Origin: Anomaloglossus baeobatrachus
Lineage: Eukaryota > Chordata > Amphibia > Anura > Aromobatidae
Length of the DNA: 64,000 nucleotides
Reading direction: 5' to 3'
NCBI RefSeq assembly: GCF_048569485.1
Contig: NC_134357.1
Span: 475,397,187-475,461,186 of the forward strand
In this document: in pieces, positions 1 to 10,764 of the stretch
Layout: each line of letters opens with the position of its first letter
How positions within the stretch are numbered: the first letter of the stretch is position 1
The notes under the pieces: model-generated
Told to the model about the DNA's origin: nothing
What the model saw: only the letters and a program-made list of their open reading frames with translations
Databases searched by the model: none
Made by a program: the position numbers and the translations under genes

Positions 1-96
1 CAAAAAACAAAACAGCAAAAACAGAAAACGCTCTGCGGCTGAAACGGTTAACTCAGTAAATGAGTGTCAAAAAAAATTGGGGTTGAGAAATGCGTC

Positions 97-145
97 AAAA
101 TATGGAACGCTTCACGAATTTGCGTGTCATCCTTGCGCAGGGGCC

Positions 146-202
<57 letters not shown>
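97..202 (-). ncRNA. RNU6: U6 spliceosomal snRNA, array copy 1
   Basis: The minus strand reads from the 5' stem-loop through the ACAGAGA box and the AGC triad to a TTTT terminator, 106 nt. It matches vertebrate U6 as I know it except at nucleotide 6 (T instead of C). U6 pairs with U4 and then with U2 and the 5' splice site in the spliceosome core; it is made by RNA polymerase III. Upstream promoter elements are complete, so this looks like a real gene and not a retro-copy. The change at nucleotide 6 lies in the 5' stem-loop and sets this copy apart from the other three. Confidence 0.93.
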
Positions 203-222
203 AAACTCAGGGCCGACCTGAC

Positions 223-426
223 CGCTATATATAGTCCTGGAAGAGGGAATATTTGCAGTTAGGGAGATTTTCTTTTTTTTATCAGTAAATTCTAAAAGGT
301 TTTGTGAAGCATTCTATGAATGTTGCAGTTAAATTGGAAAAAAATAATCAAGGGAAAAAATAAGTAATATTTTGTCACACATTAATATGCAAATTAGATC
401 CACGCTGCACAGGATCCTGGGAGAAC
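223..426 (-). promoter_or_regulatory. Type 3 Pol III promoter of U6 copy 1
   Basis: Relative to +1 at 202 on the minus strand: TATA box at 226-233 (-24 to -31); a PSE-like block at about 250-268 (-48 to -66); an octamer ATTTGCAT (plus-strand ATGCAAAT) at 387-394 (-185 to -192); and next to it an SPH/ZNF143-like site at about 400-426. Order and spacing match the distal and proximal elements of vertebrate U6 promoters. The elements recur in all four U6 copies. Confidence 0.85.
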
Positions 427-532
427 GTGTGGTGGCAGCTGTGGCTGTTACAGACGGCAGTGACTGTGGAATATATGGACAAGTCTATCACCTGAGGCAA
501 TTACTGCTGATCCGGGGCTTTTACCTCAGGAG

Positions 533-995
533 TAGAGTTGAGCGGACTTCTAATAATCCTGGTCTGGCGGATCCGCCGCGGGTTGAACAATAAGTCCGGA
601 TCCGATCCGGAGTTCGGACCTATATAAGTCAATGGGGAGCGGATCCGGGACGGGAGAAAGGAGAGAGGAGAGAGAGGGAAAGGGAGAGGGAGAGAGAGAA
701 AGGGAGTGGGAGAGAGGGAGAGAGGGAGGGAGAGTGGGAAAGAGAGGGAGAGAGAGAGGGAGGGAAAGAGGGGGAGAGAGAGGGAGAGAGGGAAAGAGAG
801 GGGGAGAGAGGGAAAGAGAGAGGGAGAGGGAGAGAGAAGGAGAGACAGAGAGAGGGAGGGAGAGTGAGAGGGAGAGAGAGAGAGAGAGAGAGAGACCCGG
901 ATCGTGCTGCTGGATACCCGGGTCGGGTTAGACCCGGATCGGACTCTGAAACTGCGCGGATCCGGATTTTTAAAGTTCAGGTCCGCTCAACACTA
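533..995. mobile_element. TIR-bordered insert with GA-rich core, copy 1
   Basis: Ends are inverted: TAGAGTTGAGCGGAC at the left and GTCCGCTCAACACTA at the right. The interior has CGGATCCG-type words and about 250 bp of (GGGAGA)n-like purine repeat (about 650-893). The same ends occur in the other units (2401-2851; 4256 into the gap). The U6 relative at 25.7-26.1 kb lacks the insert after the equivalent GGAG, so it entered the array ancestor before amplification. Related ends border 44429-47345. No coding capacity is seen; open frames here are purine-repeat artefacts. Confidence 0.6.
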
Positions 996-1868
996 GTCTC
1001 CAGTCAAGGAGACCACCTATGCCAAAACATGGTATCCATCCACAGACAGCTGTTTTGGGTTATTTGCCCCTTGTTTTGCAGAGCGATCGCATTGTTGATC
1101 CATATAGCCCCCTAGGGGGACTAGTAAAATAAAAAAAAAAGTTTTCAAAATAAGAAAAACCCTAAAAGTTAAAATCACCCCCCTTTCACCCCATTGAAAA
1201 TGAAAGGGTTAAAAAAATAAAAAATATACACATATTTGGTATCGCCGCGTTAAGAAATGCCCGATTTATCAACACATAAAATCAATTAACCTGATTGGTA
1301 AATGGCGTAGTGGAAAAACAATTCCAAATGCTAAAATTACGGGTTTTTTTGTCGCCGCAAGTTTTACGCAAAATGCAATAACAGGCGATCAAAATGTAGC
1401 ATCTGCGCAAAAATGGTATCATTAAAAATGTCAGCTCGAGATGCAAAAAAATAAGCCCTCACTGAGCCGTAGATCCCAAAAAATGAGAATGCTATGGTTT
1501 TCGGAAAATGGCGCAAAACGTACACCACTTTTATTGGACAAGCTTTTGAATTTTTTTAACCCCTTAGATACAAGTAAACCTATAAATGTTTGGTGTCTAC
1601 AAACTCGCACCGACCTCAGGCATCACACCCACACATCAGTTTTACCATATAGTGAACACGGTGAATAAAATATCCCAAAAACTATTGTGCGATCACACTT
1701 TTTTTGCAGTTTTTCCACACTTGGAATTTTGTTTGCTGTTTTCCAGTACACTATATGGTAAAACTTATGGTTTCATTTAAAAGTACAACTCGTCCTGCAA
1801 AAAACAAGCTCTCATATGGCAAGATTGACTGAAAAATAAAAAAGTTATGTCTCTCGGAAGAAGGGGAG
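996..1868. other. AT-rich remainder of U6 unit 1, no gene
   Basis: Non-coding sequence with A- and T-runs. Phrases such as a 'tatttggtatcgccgcgtt' word and 'aataagccctca' are, from memory, typical of old interspersed repeats in frogs. It recurs unchanged in unit 2 (2852-3723), and the 1430-1790 part recurs in diverged form at 24530-24838. Short open frames are incidental. Confidence 0.6.
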
Positions 1869-1964
1869 CAAAAAACAAAACAGCAAAAACAGAAAACGCT
1901 CTGCGGCTGAAACGGTTAACTCAGTAAATGAGTGTCAAAAAAAATTGGGGTTGAGAAATGCGTC

Positions 1965-2013
1965 AAAATATGGAACGCTTCACGAATTTGCGTGTCATCC
2001 TTGCGCAGGGGCC

Positions 2014-2064
<51 letters not shown>

Positions 2065-2070
2065 GAGCAC
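1965..2070 (-). ncRNA. RNU6: U6 spliceosomal snRNA, array copy 2
   Basis: 106 nt on the minus strand ending in TTTT. It matches canonical vertebrate U6 throughout by eye, including the 5' stem-loop, ACAGAGA box, AGC triad and internal stem-loop. The promoter lies at about 2091-2294. It has the expected C at nucleotide 6, unlike copy 1. Confidence 0.95.
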
Positions 2071-2090
2071 AAACTCAGGGCCGACCTGAC

Positions 2091-2294
2091 CGCTATATAT
2101 AGTCCTGGAAGAGGGAATATTTGCAGTTAGGGAGATTTTCTTTTTTTTATCAGTAAATTCTAAAAGGTTTTGTGAAGCATTCTATGAATGTTGCAGTTAA
2201 ATTGGAAAAAAATAATCAAGGGAAAAAATAAGTAATATTTTGTCACACATTAATATGCAAATTAGATCCACGCTGCACAGGATCCTGGGAGAAC
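2091..2294 (-). promoter_or_regulatory. Type 3 Pol III promoter of U6 copy 2
   Basis: TATA at 2094-2101 (-24 to -31), PSE-like block at about 2118-2136, octamer at 2255-2262, SPH-like site just beyond. Same arrangement as copy 1. Confidence 0.85.
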
Positions 2295-2400
2295 GTGTGG
2301 TGGCAGCTGTGGCTGTTACAGACGGCAGTGACTGTGGAATATATGGACAAGTCTATCACCTGAGGCAATTACTGCTGATCCGGGGCTTTTACCTCAGGAG

Positions 2401-2851
2401 TAGAGTTGAGCGGACTTCTAATAATCCTGGTCTGGCGGATCCGCCGCGGGTTGAACAATAAGTCCAGATCCGATCCGGAGTTCGGACCTATATAAGTCAA
2501 TGGGGAGCGGATCCGGGACGGGAGAAAGGAGAGAGGAGAGAGAGGGAAAGGGAGAGGGGGAGAGAGAAAGGGAGTGGGAGAGAGAAAAGAGGGAGGAGAG
2601 AGGGAGGGAGAGAGGGGGAGAGAGAGGGAGAGAGGGAAAGAGAGGGGGAGAGAGGGAAAGAGAGAGGGAGAGAGAAGGAGAGAGAGAGGGAGAGAGAAGG
2701 AGAGACAGAGAGAGGGAGGGAGAGTGAGAGGGAGAGAGAGAGAGAGAGAGACCCGGATCGTGCTGCTGGATACCCGGGTCGGGTTAGACCCGGATCGGAC
2801 TCTGAAACCGGGCGGATCCGGATTTTTAAAGTTCGGGTCCGCTCAACACTA
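2401..2851. mobile_element. TIR-bordered insert with GA-rich core, copy 2
   Basis: Same ends and interior as 533-995, with a shorter purine tract. This accounts for most of the length difference between units 1 and 2. Confidence 0.6.
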
Positions 2852-3819
2852 GTCTCCAGTCAAGGAGACCACCTATGCCAAAACATGGTATCCATCCACA
2901 GACAGCTGTTTTGGGTTATTTGCCCCTTGTTTTGCAGAGCGATCGCATTGTTGATCCATATAGCCCCCTAGGGGGACTAGTAAAATAAAAAAAAAAGTTT
3001 TCAAAAATAAGAAAAACCCTAAAAGTTAAAATCACCCCCCTTTCACCCCATTGAAAATGAAAGGGTTAAAAAATAAAAAATATACACATATTTGGTATCG
3101 CCGCGTTAAGAAATGCCCGATTTATCAACACATAAAATCAATTAACCTGATTGGTAAATGGCGTAGTGGAAAAACAATTCCAAATGCTAAAATTACGGGT
3201 TTTTTTGTCGCCGCAAGTTTTACGCAAAATGCAATAACAGGCGATCAAAATGTAGCATCTGCGCAAAAATGGTATCATTAAAAATGTCAGCTCGAGATGC
3301 AAAAAAATAAGCCCTCACTGAGCCGTAGATCCCAAAAAATGAGAATGCTATGGTTTTCGGAAAATGGCGCAAAACGTACACCACTTTTATTGGACAAGCT
3401 TTTGAATTTTTTTAACCCCTTAGATACAAGTAAACCTATAAATGTTTGGTGTCTACAAACTCGCACCGACCTCAGGCATCACACCCACACATCAGTTTAC
3501 CATATAGTGAACACGGTGAATAAAATATCCCAAAAACTATTGTGCGATCACACTTTTTTTGCAGTTTTTCCACACTTGGAATTTTGTTTGCTGTTTTCCA
3601 GTACACTATATGGTAAAACTTATGGTTTCATTTAAAAGTACAACTCGTCCTGCAAAAAACAAGCTCTCATATGGCAAGATTGACTGAAAAATAAAAAAGT
3701 TATGTCTCTCGGAAGAAGGGGAGCAAAAAACAAAACAGCAAAAACAGAAAACGCTCTGCGGCTGAAACGGTTAACTCAGTAAATGAGTGTCAAAAAAAAT
3801 TGGGGTTGAGAAATGCGTC

Positions 3820-3868
3820 AAAATATGGAACGCTTCACGAATTTGCGTGTCATCCTTGCGCAGGGGCC

Positions 3869-3919
<51 letters not shown>

Positions 3920-3925
3920 GAGCAC
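3820..3925 (-). ncRNA. RNU6: U6 spliceosomal snRNA, array copy 3
   Basis: 106 nt on the minus strand, identical by eye to copy 2, with TTTT terminator. The promoter is complete, but the rest of the unit is lost in the assembly gap. Confidence 0.95.
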
Positions 3926-3945
3926 AAACTCAGGGCCGACCTGAC

Positions 3946-4149
3946 CGCTATATATAGTCCTGGAAGAGGGAATATTTGCAGTTAGGGAGATTTTCTTTTT
4001 TTTATCAGTAAATTCTAAAAGGTTTTGTGAAGCATTCTATGAATGTTGCAGTTAAATTGGAAAAAAATAATCAAGGGAAAAAATAAGTAATATTTTGTCA
4101 CACATTAATATGCAAATTAGATCCACGCTGCACAGGATCCTGGGAGAAC
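3946..4149 (-). promoter_or_regulatory. Type 3 Pol III promoter of U6 copy 3
   Basis: TATA, PSE-like block, octamer (4110-4117) and SPH-like site at the same offsets as in copies 1 and 2. Confidence 0.85.
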
Positions 4150-4373
4150 GTGTGGTGGCAGCTGTGGCTGTTACAGACGGCAGTGACTGTGGAATATATG
4201 GACAAGTCTATCACCTGAGGCAATTACTGCTGATCCGGGGCTTTTACCTCAGGAGTAGAGTTGAGCGGACTTCTAATAATCCTGGTCTGGCGGATCCGCC
4301 GCGGGTTGAACAATAAGTCCAGATCCGATCCGGAGTTCGGACCTATATAAGTCAATGGGGAGCGGATCCGGGA

Positions 4374-4573
4374 NNNNNNNNNNNNNNNNNNNNNNNNNNN
4401 NNNNNNNNNNNNNNNNNNNNNNNNNNNNNNNNNNNNNNNNNNNNNNNNNNNNNNNNNNNNNNNNNNNNNNNNNNNNNNNNNNNNNNNNNNNNNNNNNNNN
4501 NNNNNNNNNNNNNNNNNNNNNNNNNNNNNNNNNNNNNNNNNNNNNNNNNNNNNNNNNNNNNNNNNNNNNNNNN
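4374..4573. other. Assembly gap (200 N)
   Basis: Exactly 200 N in the GA-rich part of U6 unit 3. The round length suggests a placeholder of unknown size, so the number of U6 units is a minimum. Confidence 0.99.
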
Positions 4574-5743
4574 CACATGTGGGGTATTGGCGCATTCATA
4601 AGAAAGTGGGGAACATGTTTTGGGGTCCATTTTGTTGTGTTATTTCTTCTAAAAGTGAATAAATTTGGGGTAGAGCAACATTTTAGGTAAAATTTTATTT
4701 TTTGCTTTTTTTCCATTCCACATTGCTTTAGTTCCTGTGAAGCACCTGAAGGGTTAATAATTTTCTTGGATGTGGTTTTGAGTACTTTGAGGGGTGCAGG
4801 TTTTAGAATGTTGTCACTTTTGGGTATTTTCTGTCCCTTAGACCTCTCAAAGTCACTTCAAATGGGATGTGGTCCCTAAAAAAATGGTTTTGTGAATTTT
4901 GTTGAAAAAATGGGAAATTGCTGATGAACTTTGAACCCTTCTAACTTCCTAACCCCAAAAAATTTTGTTTCAGAAATTGCGCTAATGTAAAGCAGACATG
5001 TGGGAAATGTTATTTATTAACTATCTTGTGTGACATAACTCCCTGGGTTAAGGGCATAAAAATTAAAAATTTGAAAATTGCCAAATTTTCAAAATTTTCA
5101 TAAAATTTCCGATTTTTTCACAAATAAAAGCAAAAAATATCGTTCTAAATTTGTAACTATCATGAAGTACAATATGTCACGAAAAATCAATGTCAGAATC
5201 ACGGGGATCCGTTGAAGCGTTCCAGAGTTATAACCTCATAAAGGCATGCTGGTCAGAATTGCAAAAAATGGCCTGGGCATTAAGGACAAAACTGGCTTCG
5301 TCCTTAAGGGGTTAAAATGGCGTAGCAAAAAAAGGAGAGGTGGTGTAGAATGCAGAGGTGGTCTAGCTTTCTTGTCAGCAGAGGAACCCTCACTGACTAA
5401 CTATCACAGACAATGAAACTATGCCCCTAAAACTGGCAGCACTTTTTGCAATTAAAATTGCGTAGCAAAAATGGACAGGTGTACAATGCAGAGGTGGGTA
5501 CTTTGCTTGTCAGCATAGGAACCCTCACGTAATATCCCTGACAATGAAACTATGCCCCAAGGAAGTGCCTGAGCTGATTTAGCCAGACGCTGTGATATAA
5601 ACCCCTGCACAGCGCTGGCACAGACCTGCCTAGCAACAATAGCTATGAACGGCTGTAATGTAGCCCTGAAAAGGGCTGAAATTTTAAGTAGTCCCTAATC
5701 CCTGAAGCGCTGTGTAGATTGCACTGTATGTCTATAGCGCACA
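4574..5743. repeat. Interspersed repeat sequence, no gene
   Basis: AT-rich non-coding sequence whose right part ends 'gtccttaaggggttaa' near 5315, resembling an old DNA-transposon remnant. About 5320-5560 holds two diverged direct copies of a ~115-bp motif ('gcgtagcaaaaa' ... 'ccctcac' ... 'gacaatgaaactatgcccc'). No coding frame is supported. Confidence 0.45.
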
Positions 5744-5836
5744 AAAACAGAAAGCAGTAGAGAAGGGTGTTCAATTGCCGCGCCAACAGATCACTCGATT
5801 CAGATGATCAGATCAATGTCACTTTATTTTCATACA

Positions 5837-5878
5837 GGTCTACGCGTTTCAGGAGCACCTGCCCCCTTCCTCAGGACC
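5837..5878 (-). ncRNA. Hammerhead-ribozyme-like core, left palindrome arm
   Basis: Read on the minus strand: GGTC (stem I), CTGAGGA (fits CUGANGA), a purine/pyrimidine stem II of about 17 nt, GAAA, the palindrome ACGCGT, then A and GACC, which pairs with GGTC. All core residues of the hammerhead consensus (CUGANGA, GAAA, U16.1-H17) are present. Stem III would be the self-complementary ACGCGU with no loop, as in dimer-acting hammerheads. The A10.1-U11.1 closing pair is less usual than G-C. Activity is inferred, not shown. Confidence 0.5.
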
Positions 5879-5918
5879 GTCAGGTTAGAAATAACATCAA
5901 ATCATTTTCTAACCTGAC

Positions 5919-5960
5919 GGTCCTGAGGAAGGGGGCAGGTGCTCCTGAAACACGTAGACC
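5919..5960 (+). ncRNA. Hammerhead-ribozyme-like core, right palindrome arm
   Basis: The same core on the plus strand: GGTC 5919-5922, CTGAGGA 5923-5929, stem II 5930-5946, GAAA 5947-5950, H17 at 5956, GACC 5957-5960. The stem III word is ACACGT here, so its self-pairing is weaker than in the left arm. Confidence 0.45.
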
Positions 5961-6053
5961 TGTATGAAAATAAAGTGACATTGATCTGATCATCTGAATC
6001 GAGTGATCTGTTGGCGCGGCAATTGAACACCCTTCTCTACTGCTTTCTGTTTT

Positions 6054-7329
6054 CTGCCACTGGGTGGCTGCAGCCGTGGATTGATCTATACATGCTAATA
6101 TAGTAGTTGTGACTCTCACAACTACATTCGGTGAGTAAGATTACTCCCCCCTCCCCACCCTACACTTATTTGGGTAAGACCCCAATTTGCGCTTGTTTGT
6201 CCACAGCTCTTTCCTGCATATAGCGCACAAAGCAGCAGCAGCAGCGGGAGAAGTGACTGACACCCACCCGCAGCAGAGAGATAATGGCGGCGAAGGGGAA
6301 AATGGCCGGGTCTTATAGGGTAAGGACATGTGACATGCACAGCCTACAACACATGCCCTTCCTTGTCTGGCAAAAAATCCACTTTGCAGTGTGTGTCTCT
6401 GTGATTGGCTGACAGCCTGGCCCGCCCCATTGTACGCGTGGTTTAGAAAAAAAAAAATATGGCGATCTTTCAGTACTCAGCAGCACTGATCTAAACCCCG
6501 TCCCCCCCGCACACTATACGCTGAATTTTGATAATATCATTATTAACAGTGACTGACACTATTACAGTGAAAAGCCAGCTAGTAACTAGCTACGCTTTTA
6601 GTGATCGAACCAATATCGAACGGTAACTCGAACTGCAGAACTTGAAGCAAATCGTTCGAGTTTGTCGAGCGACTCGAACACCGCCCAAAATCACTCCGAT
6701 TTGAAATTGGCGAACCTTTCGACTCGAACATCGCTCATCTCTAGTCAGAACGTCTTCTCACGTCCACTTTCACTACTCTCCTTCTCTGACACTGACTACT
6801 CTCCACAGTCTGCCCCTCCCACCTGATCAACTAGTGCACTGAACTGGCTCCACCTCTAGGCGGCCATCCATTGGTCCGGCCCTAGCCCTGTACCATTGTA
6901 TGGGGGATTGTTGGGGAAAAACTGGCATTACCTGGGTTTTTGTGTGTTACCGGCACTGGTCTCCCGGGGCCCTAAGGGGTAGGCCCTGCACCCTTGTCGG
7001 GATGCAGAACCTTGTAGCACCCTGATGGCTTCAGGGGCGCTACAAATCTATGGCCTTGATGCTAACTGACATTACACAGGTGACATCAACCACAACTACC
7101 AATAGGCCTAACACACACGGTGGTGAAAATCAGAGCTAGTGGAATGCGATAAAACATCGCATTCCACTTGGTCCAATATTAACCTATGTGCCAGCACCCG
7201 TGAGCGATTATTTTGTCAGCCCTAATCGGACTGAGAAAATAGTCGCGGCATGCTGCGGGTGCTATGCGAGTCTTTTTCTCTTGCACCCATTCATTACCTA
7301 AACGCATACATTTTTCCCACCGAAAGATG
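6054..7329. other. Mixed old repeats, no gene
   Basis: About 6590-6745 is a GTTCGAG-rich short repeat ending 'gctcatctctag'. About 6780-7044 resembles a minus-strand LTR fragment beginning TGTAGCGCCCCTG at 7044. 7110-7200 holds a small hairpin (GTGGAATGCGAT / ATCGCATTCCAC). No coding region is supported. Confidence 0.4.
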
Positions 7330-8476
7330 TGTACCACCCCGGGGCTCGGCCGGCTGCCGAGCCACTCAGATCCGTGCTCGTCGGTGGGTGGCTCGAGCTC
7401 TTCACGGACCCGCGGGTCACGTCGCTCTGAAAAGGGGTTGGCGCTACACGTAGGGATTTCGGTGGGGAGGTCCACGGCCGGAGCCGCGGTTGTTTGCAGG
7501 GGGATTTAAGTTCGTGACGCCACCCACGGGTTGTGGTGAATGGATGGACACCACCGCTGCCATTGACTAGGCTCCCAGGGACGGTGTTGCGCAGCTTTGT
7601 GTTAACCCCCTCCGTGGGTAGGGGGATGATGGTCCCGGGGGGGCCGAGGGAGGTGCTGAAGCGAAAGGATGGATGCGTGCTGGGGTGTCGGTATGGTGCG
7701 GTGTGCGGCCCGAAGGCACTGTTGTACTCACTATGACAAACACACTGGAGTCTCTGGTAAACCAAACAAGATGGTGAACGGTGCCCGCAGCCGGCTGCAG
7801 TTTTCCCCTTAATAGGTTGGTGGTTTCCACCTTTCTCCTGCACCTCACTTAAGTAGAAATCATGACTCCTATGCCTGAGCAACGGTAGTCCGCTCCCCGA
7901 TTTGATATGTGTCGGGAGAGCCCTTTTTTGCCCGCTGACGCTGGCTCCTCGGGTCTCTATGCCTGGGCGGTGGCGTGACTCTAATGGTTGGGCTGTTGTC
8001 TTCAGTTGGGTCTTGTGTGGGAAAGGTCCTAAAGTCCAGTCCTCAATCAGTTGATTTGACTCAGCCCGGTTGTTTCTGGGCCTCGTACTGGGTCTGAGTA
8101 CCCCTCCTGGTGCTCCGGTTTCCAATTGGTTCCCTGGTTCGGTACCGGCGGGCCACCGGCCGTCCCCGGTCCCTACGGTTCCACCGGCTGTAGTCCCAGC
8201 TCCTGCAGGCGGCCACCACCATCTGCCTCCTTGCCATAGGTGACTGGGCTCCAACCCAGACACCTGTGTAGACTATGGCAGACCTAGGCACAGGTCTGCC
8301 CTTGAACTTCACTCCACTCCACTTCACTGTCAAAGCTCAACTAGACTACTGTTTTTCCCGCCTCGAGGCCTGTGAACTCCTCGGTGGGCGGAGCCTACCA
8401 CATGGTTCTGCCCCCCCTGGTGTGAACATCAAACCCGGAGGGAGGTGACAAGGGTTTTGTAGTTTGGCTGCTGTCA
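7330..8476 (-). repeat. 3' LTR of element B, distal part
   Basis: Ends TGTAC (plus strand, 7330). Interrupted at the GTCA word 8473-8476, where element A entered; the LTR resumes at 18269. Confidence 0.8.
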
Positions 8477-9669
8477 TGTCGCGGGCGGAGGAGGGGACGC
8501 CGCGCTCTCCCACTGCTCGGGTCCGGCTGCCGCGGCTGCTGCGGCCTGCCGCTGCTCGGTGGCTCGAGCGATGGGCCGGATCCCGGGGCCTCGAGCGGCG
8601 CTCCTCGCCCGTGAGTGAAAGGGGGTTTTTGGGTGTGGGGATTGTTTATTGTCCGTGACGCCACCCACGGTTGTGGTGATTTGTTGACACCACCGCTGCT
8701 CTGTATGGGGATCCCGGGAGGGATGGTATGGAGCAGCCAGTTGTTGTGTTGCCCCTCCGTGGGTAGGGGTTGGTGATCCCGGGGCCCAGTGATGAGGTGG
8801 GAGATGCAGGGCTTGGTGGGCGCAGGGACGCGGGGGCAGCGCTGTGCCTTGCGGCACTGTGGTACTCACTCAGCCTGAGACGATGACACAGTTCTCGGTA
8901 AAACACATGGCTGGAAAGACGGTTCCCACGGATGGCTGCACTTGCTTTCCCCAGTAGGTGACGGTGACGGTCCCTCTGTCCTGCACCTATGATGATAATG
9001 GTTGCGATGGGTTCCCACCGGTAACCCGCTCCCCGGCTTGGATATGGGCCGGAGGAGCCCTACTTTGCCTGCAGGCACTGGCCCTGAGAAACTGGTGCCC
9101 TGGCGGTGGCGGTGTCTCTCAGTTGCGGTTGGACTGTTGCCTTCAATCGGGACTTGGTTGTTGGGAGACAGACGTCCCCTTCACTGACGGATTTGGCAAA
9201 TTATGGCGACTCCTAGCCTTGCCAGGATCCGAAAGGCCCCTGCCCTGGTGCTGACTGTTCTTCGTATACTGCTCCAGACCGCCGGGTCACCACCTGTCCG
9301 CGGTCCTTCCAGCAACCTCCGAGCAGTCCCCCTGCAGACTATCACCGCCGTCTGCTGACCTTGCTGTCACTGTCCGGGGCACACACCCGGACCAACTTCA
9401 GGCTTTACAACTGTCACTTTCCACTGTCTCTACTCTCACTGTTTACTCCTTCTACTTCCTCCTCCTAAACTCATCCCCTGGTTCTTCCCGCCTCCAGGGC
9501 TGTGTACTCCTTGGTGGGCGGAGCCAACCGCCTGGCCCACCCCCTGGTGTGAACATCAGCCCTTGGAGGAAGGCAACAAGGATTTTTGGTTAGCCTTGGT
9601 GTTCCTAACTGGGGTGTAGGGTGTGGTGGTGTGATGACCTATGACCCCTGGCTTGCCCAGGGCATCACA
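8477..9669 (-). repeat. 3' LTR of element A
   Basis: 1193 bp, TG...CA ends on the minus strand (TGTGATGCC start, GCGACA end). Matches 17072-18264 almost throughout. Confidence 0.9.
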
Positions 9670-10298
9670 TTCCCCCTTAGCAAAATGCAGACCGTCCGCG
9701 GGCTGCCCGTCCAACACCGGTTTTATTTTCTGAAAAATATATAAAAAGGTAAAACGGTAACATAACAATTCATGACATCATCCCACATCGGGAGGCACAT
9801 TTCTTAAACGTTGCAAACGGTTTACGGTTACGGTCTCCGCTCTCTCCCACCCAAGCAACCTGGCCCTGATGCTGCCCCTAAAACCCAGGCAGCACCCCTT
9901 GACCCAAGTCCAGCACAAGTTACCCGAGCGGGATCTGTCCTTCCCCTCCAGAGGGTAGCCACTGGTTCCTGTGGTGGCTGGGCCCCAGCCTGCTCTGCTG
10001 AGGGCCCTCCCTCCAACCTGCCTCTCCGGAGGCGGCAACTGCGGAAACGGTAACGGTAAAACAACTTATTTACAATCCACTAGCGTCTGTGGTTGCCCTG
10101 CAAGTTCACGGGCTTGTCCATAGAAAGTTCTCTATGCAGTAAGGGGTCCCTACGGGGACAACGGTGCCGGCAACGGCCGGTTAAATCACATGCTAATCAG
10201 GTTTCTGTTCGGTTCCATTTACTTATCATTTTTGCAAAAACTTCTCAAACACACTGGTGGTCCCAACGGGGACTGTGCAACGGTGCTCCGCTGCCTTA
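9670..10298 (-). other. Internal 3' region of element A, non-coding
   Basis: Begins with an AAGGGGGAA polypurine tract (minus strand) next to the LTR. The rest resembles 18341-18900 of element B ('ggaggcacat', 'cttaaacgttgcaa'), showing that A and B share internal sequence. No coding frame is recognised. It ends at the TTA target of the Harbinger insertion. Confidence 0.7.
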
Positions 10299-10321
10299 GG
10301 CTACTTTCACACATCAGTTTT
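10299..10321 (+). repeat. Left TIR of Harbinger
   Basis: Starts GGCTACTTTCACACATCAG; perfect inverted match to 15667-15689. Preceded by target TTA 10296-10298. Confidence 0.95.
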
Positions 10322-10339
10322 TTTCCATCAGGTTCAATC

Positions 10340-10640
10340 CGGAAAAAAACGGGTAAAACGGATCCGGTACCGCATCCGGTTTTCCCCCATAGACTTGCAT
10401 TGTTACCGGATTGTACCGGATGGCTTTGCGTTGCATCCGGTTTTTTCCGGATGCGGCAAAATAATTGAATGCGGCGGCCGGATAGAACGTATCATGTAAC
10501 GTTTTTTGGCCCCTTAAAAAAACCGCATTCTGCCGGATCCGGCGCAATGCGGCATTGTATACAATGGGTGTCTATGCATGCCGGATCCGGCGCAATGCGG
10601 TTTAAACCGGATGCGGTGACCGCATCCGGTTTGGTAAACA
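10340..10640. promoter_or_regulatory. Left subterminal motif cluster of Harbinger
   Basis: Dense repeats of GGATCCG, GCATCCGG and GCCGGATCC words in both orientations. The right end has a matching cluster at 15478-15640. Harbinger transposition needs the Myb-like partner to bind subterminal DNA, so these are candidate binding sites (inference). Confidence 0.55.
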
Positions 10641-10679
10641 GAGCATGCGCAAATTTTTTTTTTTCATCATCACAAAACT

Positions 10680-10687
10680 TATAAAAG
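10680..10687 (+). promoter_or_regulatory. TATA box of the Harbinger plus-strand gene
   Basis: TATAAAAG lies just inside the left subterminal cluster and upstream of the tandem leader repeats and the coding exons. Confidence 0.55.
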
Positions 10688-10764
10688 GATCCAGCACATT
10701 CTACACACCTCCTGCCGGATCCTGACTTCAACTTCTGCTGTCCTCCAGTCCAGTGCTCCAGGGA

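Larger units (their letters stand above)
1..4373. repeat. Tandem array of ~1.86 kb U6-containing units
   Basis: Three head-to-tail units start at 1, 1869 and 3724 (spacing 1868 and 1855 bp); the third is cut by the assembly gap. Units are nearly identical along their length. The main length difference is in the GA-rich stretch. Each unit holds a minus-strand U6 gene, its upstream promoter, a TIR-bordered insert with GA-rich filling, and about 0.85 kb of AT-rich sequence. The window begins inside the array, so more copies are expected to the left. A diverged relative lies at about 24.5-26.1 kb. Confidence 0.93.
5744..6053. repeat. Near-perfect palindrome, 148-bp arms
   Basis: Arms 5744-5891 and 5906-6053 are inverted copies with very few mismatches, separated by a 14-nt spacer. 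Each arm carries the hammerhead-like core described below, so the structure is a head-to-head duplication of a short element. Confidence 0.9.

Noticed and set aside
632-931. Arg/Glu/Gly-rich frames in the U6 units
   Set aside because: Purine-rich simple repeat inside a TIR insert.
5837-5960. Reading the ACGCGTTTC...CCTTCCTCAGG motif simply as a protein-binding site
   Set aside because: The spacing of CTGANGA and GAAA with pairing flanks and a self-complementary ACGCGT is explained better by a hammerhead fold, though this is unproven.
7298-8263. 321-codon minus-strand frame
   Set aside because: Lies wholly in the LTR of element B, with no recognisable domain; LTR sequence is GC-rich and often open by chance.
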